This document shows positions 5,008 through 6,225 of a DNA stretch of 6,225 nucleotides, in pieces (positions within the stretch are counted from its first letter, which is position 1; every line of letters starts with the position of its first letter). Origin of the DNA: Fimbriimonadaceae bacterium (GTDB taxonomy: Bacteria; Armatimonadota; Fimbriimonadia; Fimbriimonadales; Fimbriimonadaceae); NCBI GenBank assembly GCA_020849075.1, contig JADLGZ010000109.1, positions 1 through 6,225 on the forward strand, read 5' to 3'. A program made the translations under genes and the position numbers. The notes beneath the pieces were generated by a model, which worked only from the letters and a program-made list of their open reading frames with translations, searched no databases and was not told where the DNA came from.

Positions 5008-5690
5008 AGCCCCAACTCTCGACAAGTCTCAACCGGCAACAGCGACATCGGACTGCGGGGCGGTCCCACATCCAAGTCGCGATACTGGAGCACGGCCTTG
5101 GCCACCCGGATCGCGCCGTATTCGTTCATTGCGGCAATCGCCCGATCGGGATTATCTGCAGACAAAAGGGAACCGGGAGATGCCTGCAGCCCGCCCACCC
5201 GAAACTCATCCAGCGGTCCAGGCGAGACCGATACGCTACCAACGTGCGAAAGCTCATCTCGTGAGCCTTGCGTCAATTGAGAACTCGGATCAACGATGAC
5301 CACCTGCATGGGGCCGAACTTAGCGACCGTGCGGAAATGCTGAACTAGTTCGGATTGGGTAAAGCTGCCGTAAACGGGCGGCATCAGTACGCAACCACTA
5401 ACCCCATGTTGAGCGGCGTGTTGGGCCATGTCAGTTGCCATCATCGTTGTATTCGCGGTCACATTGGTCCAGACCGAGGTAGCCCCGGCGACCTCACGCA
5501 TCGCGATTTCTAACACGTGCTTCCGCTCCCCGAGGGTGAGAGAAGCGAACTCGCCCAAATCGCCGCCAACAAAGATCCCGGCTGGCTGACTCGGTAACAG
5601 GAACCGAATCAGCCGAGCCAGCCGAACTTCGCTCACCTGCGATTGATCGTCGGTGAACGGAGTTACGAGGGGGATGATGGAATTAGTCAA
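5004..5690 (-). CDS. Degenerate DapA-family (DHDPS/NAL) TIM-barrel protein lacking the catalytic lysine
   Basis: With a TTG start at 5688-5690 the product is 228 residues, against about 290-300 for the family. By-eye comparison with E. coli DapA matches along most of the barrel. The shared parts are SIIPLVTPFTDD at the N-terminus, GGDLGEFASLTLGER (42-56, where DapA has GTTGES), TANTTMMATDMAQHA, a GVSGCVLMPPVYGSFTQ region (96-112) with Tyr107 at the position of DapA Tyr133, and LLSADN (175-180). The Schiff-base lysine (GIKEA in DapA) falls at Ser154 in VSVSP, and the paired Thr44-Thr45 become Asp-Leu. Most of the C-terminal helical domain is missing. It is therefore unlikely to be an aldolase, and a pseudoenzyme or binding role is inference. 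The TTG is preferred because homology starts there and it overlaps the upstream stop by 8 bp. An in-frame ATG at 5762 would overlap by 80 bp and add 24 unmatched residues. No Shine-Dalgarno sequence is clear. Confidence 0.75.
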   Translation of the reverse strand: MTNSIIPLVTPFTDDQSQVSEVRLARLIRFLLPSQPAGIFVGGDLGEFASLTLGERKHVLEIAMREVAGATSVWTNVTANTTMMATDMAQHAAQHGVSGCVLMPPVYGSFTQSELVQHFRTVAKFGPMQVVIVDPSSQLTQGSRDELSHVGSVSVSPGPLDEFRVGGLQASPGSLLSADNPDRAIAAMNEYGAIRVAKAVLQYRDLDVGPPRSPMSLLPVETCRELGL

Positions 5691-6225
5691 AGACCAAGTA
5701 AGTCGTCGTTGTGATTGCCTTGTCGCCAAGCTGAACTCGGATTGGGATCGCTTGTAAGCCACTGAGCCCTTGAGGGCTCACCAGCTCAACCGCCATCTTC
5801 ACCCTACCGCGCTCACGATAGATCTTGAAATCAGCATCATTGCCACGACGCAACGCCCAACCTTCGGGCACGTCAAAGTACATCTTGCCATTGAGTCGCC
5901 CCGTTGTATTTGAGCGAAGCGAGATGTCACCACGGATAATCCGCGGAGTTCCGACCTGACCCTTCTCAACCCGCAGATTGGGCAGGATGGTCAGAACGTC
6001 CGAAATCTCGTAGCTGGATTCAATCGTCGCGACATCTCCATTCGGCTTCTCAATCTTAGCCGCGAGACGGGTGTAACCAAGCGGGGCGTCCTTTGAAACG
6101 ATGGCCTCATAGTCAAGAAACGCGCGCTTCTTCTTGTCTAGCGTCGGGAAAGGTTGCTGACGGCTACTCGTGAAGAGAGATGCAAATCCCAAGGTCCGCA
6201 AATCAACTCTCCCCAAACCATCTTC
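5683..6225 (-). CDS. Unidentified protein, C-terminal beta-rich domain (partial)
   Basis: The frame is open to the window edge, so this is the last 180 codons or so of a longer gene whose start is outside. The in-frame TTG at 6214-6216 is not a credible start, since the frame continues through it. The C-terminal 110 residues look like an immunoglobulin-like beta sandwich. They have alternating hydrophobic strands, FDVPEGWALRRGNDADFKI, then MAVELVSPQGLSGLQAIPIR and a terminal TTTTYLVFD. The PEGW element followed by a strand-rich stretch resembles the NEW3-type domains appended to secreted glycoside hydrolases and PIG-L deacetylases. That resemblance is weak and I do not assign a function. No membrane segment or cysteine is seen. 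It overlaps the DapA-like gene by 8 bp, so the two are probably cotranscribed. Confidence 0.6.
   Translation of the reverse strand, partial: EDGLGRVDLRTLGFASLFTSSRQQPFPTLDKKKRAFLDYEAIVSKDAPLGYTRLAAKIEKPNGDVATIESSYEISDVLTILPNLRVEKGQVGTPRIIRGDISLRSNTTGRLNGKMYFDVPEGWALRRGNDADFKIYRERGRVKMAVELVSPQGLSGLQAIPIRVQLGDKAITTTTYLVFD

Noticed and set aside
5691..5762. ATG at 5760-5762 as start of the DapA-like gene
   Set aside because: It would overlap the upstream gene by 80 bp, and the extra 24 residues (Arg/Gln/Ser-rich) do not resemble the family N-terminus.
6214..6216. TTG as the start of the last gene
   Set aside because: The frame stays open to the window end, and the protein has no N-terminal domain or signal peptide here, so it is better read as a fragment of a longer gene.
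1..6225. Mobile elements, CRISPR arrays, tRNA/rRNA genes, defence systems
   Set aside because: I found no transposase motifs, terminal repeats, regularly spaced repeats or RNA-gene signatures. The window is housekeeping-like.

Overview
This is a compact stretch of bacterial chromosome, GC-moderate by eye, holding eight genes: six complete and two cut by the window edges. The best lineage clue is the prepilin-like protein at 2924-3751. Its N-terminus (RRRAFTLIELLVVIAIIAIL, followed by FPVFAQAR, a SNMKQ motif and an acidic GDNDDMF stretch) is the form very common in Armatimonadota such as Fimbriimonas and relatives. This assignment is inference from pattern recognition, not a search.

Layout. 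(a) 1-154, plus strand: the last 50 codons of a gene that looks like polyphosphate kinase 1. (b) 161-1877, minus strand: a two-gene operon, gcvH then gcvPA, encoding the lipoyl carrier and the alpha half of the split glycine decarboxylase. The partners gcvPB and gcvT are not in the window. (c) 1914-2654, plus strand: a TerC-family membrane protein, divergent from gcvH across only 36 bp. (d) 2657-2689: a strong hairpin between convergent genes. (e) 2707-3751, minus strand: an operon of a prepilin-like protein and a 71-residue single-span membrane protein. (f) 3829-5007, plus strand: phosphoglycerate kinase, divergent from the pilin gene. (g) 5004-6225, minus strand: a truncated DapA-like TIM-barrel protein that lacks the Schiff-base lysine, preceded by the 3' end of a gene encoding a beta-rich C-terminal domain.

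Genes are packed tightly and no stretch over 100 bp lacks a gene. Convergent genes are separated by 6 bp (ppk/gcvPA) or 52 bp (terC/small protein), or share a CTAG stop (pgk/DapA-like). Two transcript-initial genes, terC and pgk, have a TAnnnT box exactly 7 nt before the ATG, which suggests leaderless mRNAs. Two operon-internal genes start one nucleotide after the upstream stop (TAA-G-start), which suggests translational coupling.

The genes are mostly housekeeping: one-carbon metabolism, glycolysis, polyphosphate and probable metal-ion membrane transport. I see no mobile element, CRISPR array, tRNA, rRNA or riboswitch, and no clear novel multi-gene system. The items most worth a second look are the lysine-less DapA-like protein, the leaderless promoter pattern and the small membrane protein coupled to the pseudopilin.
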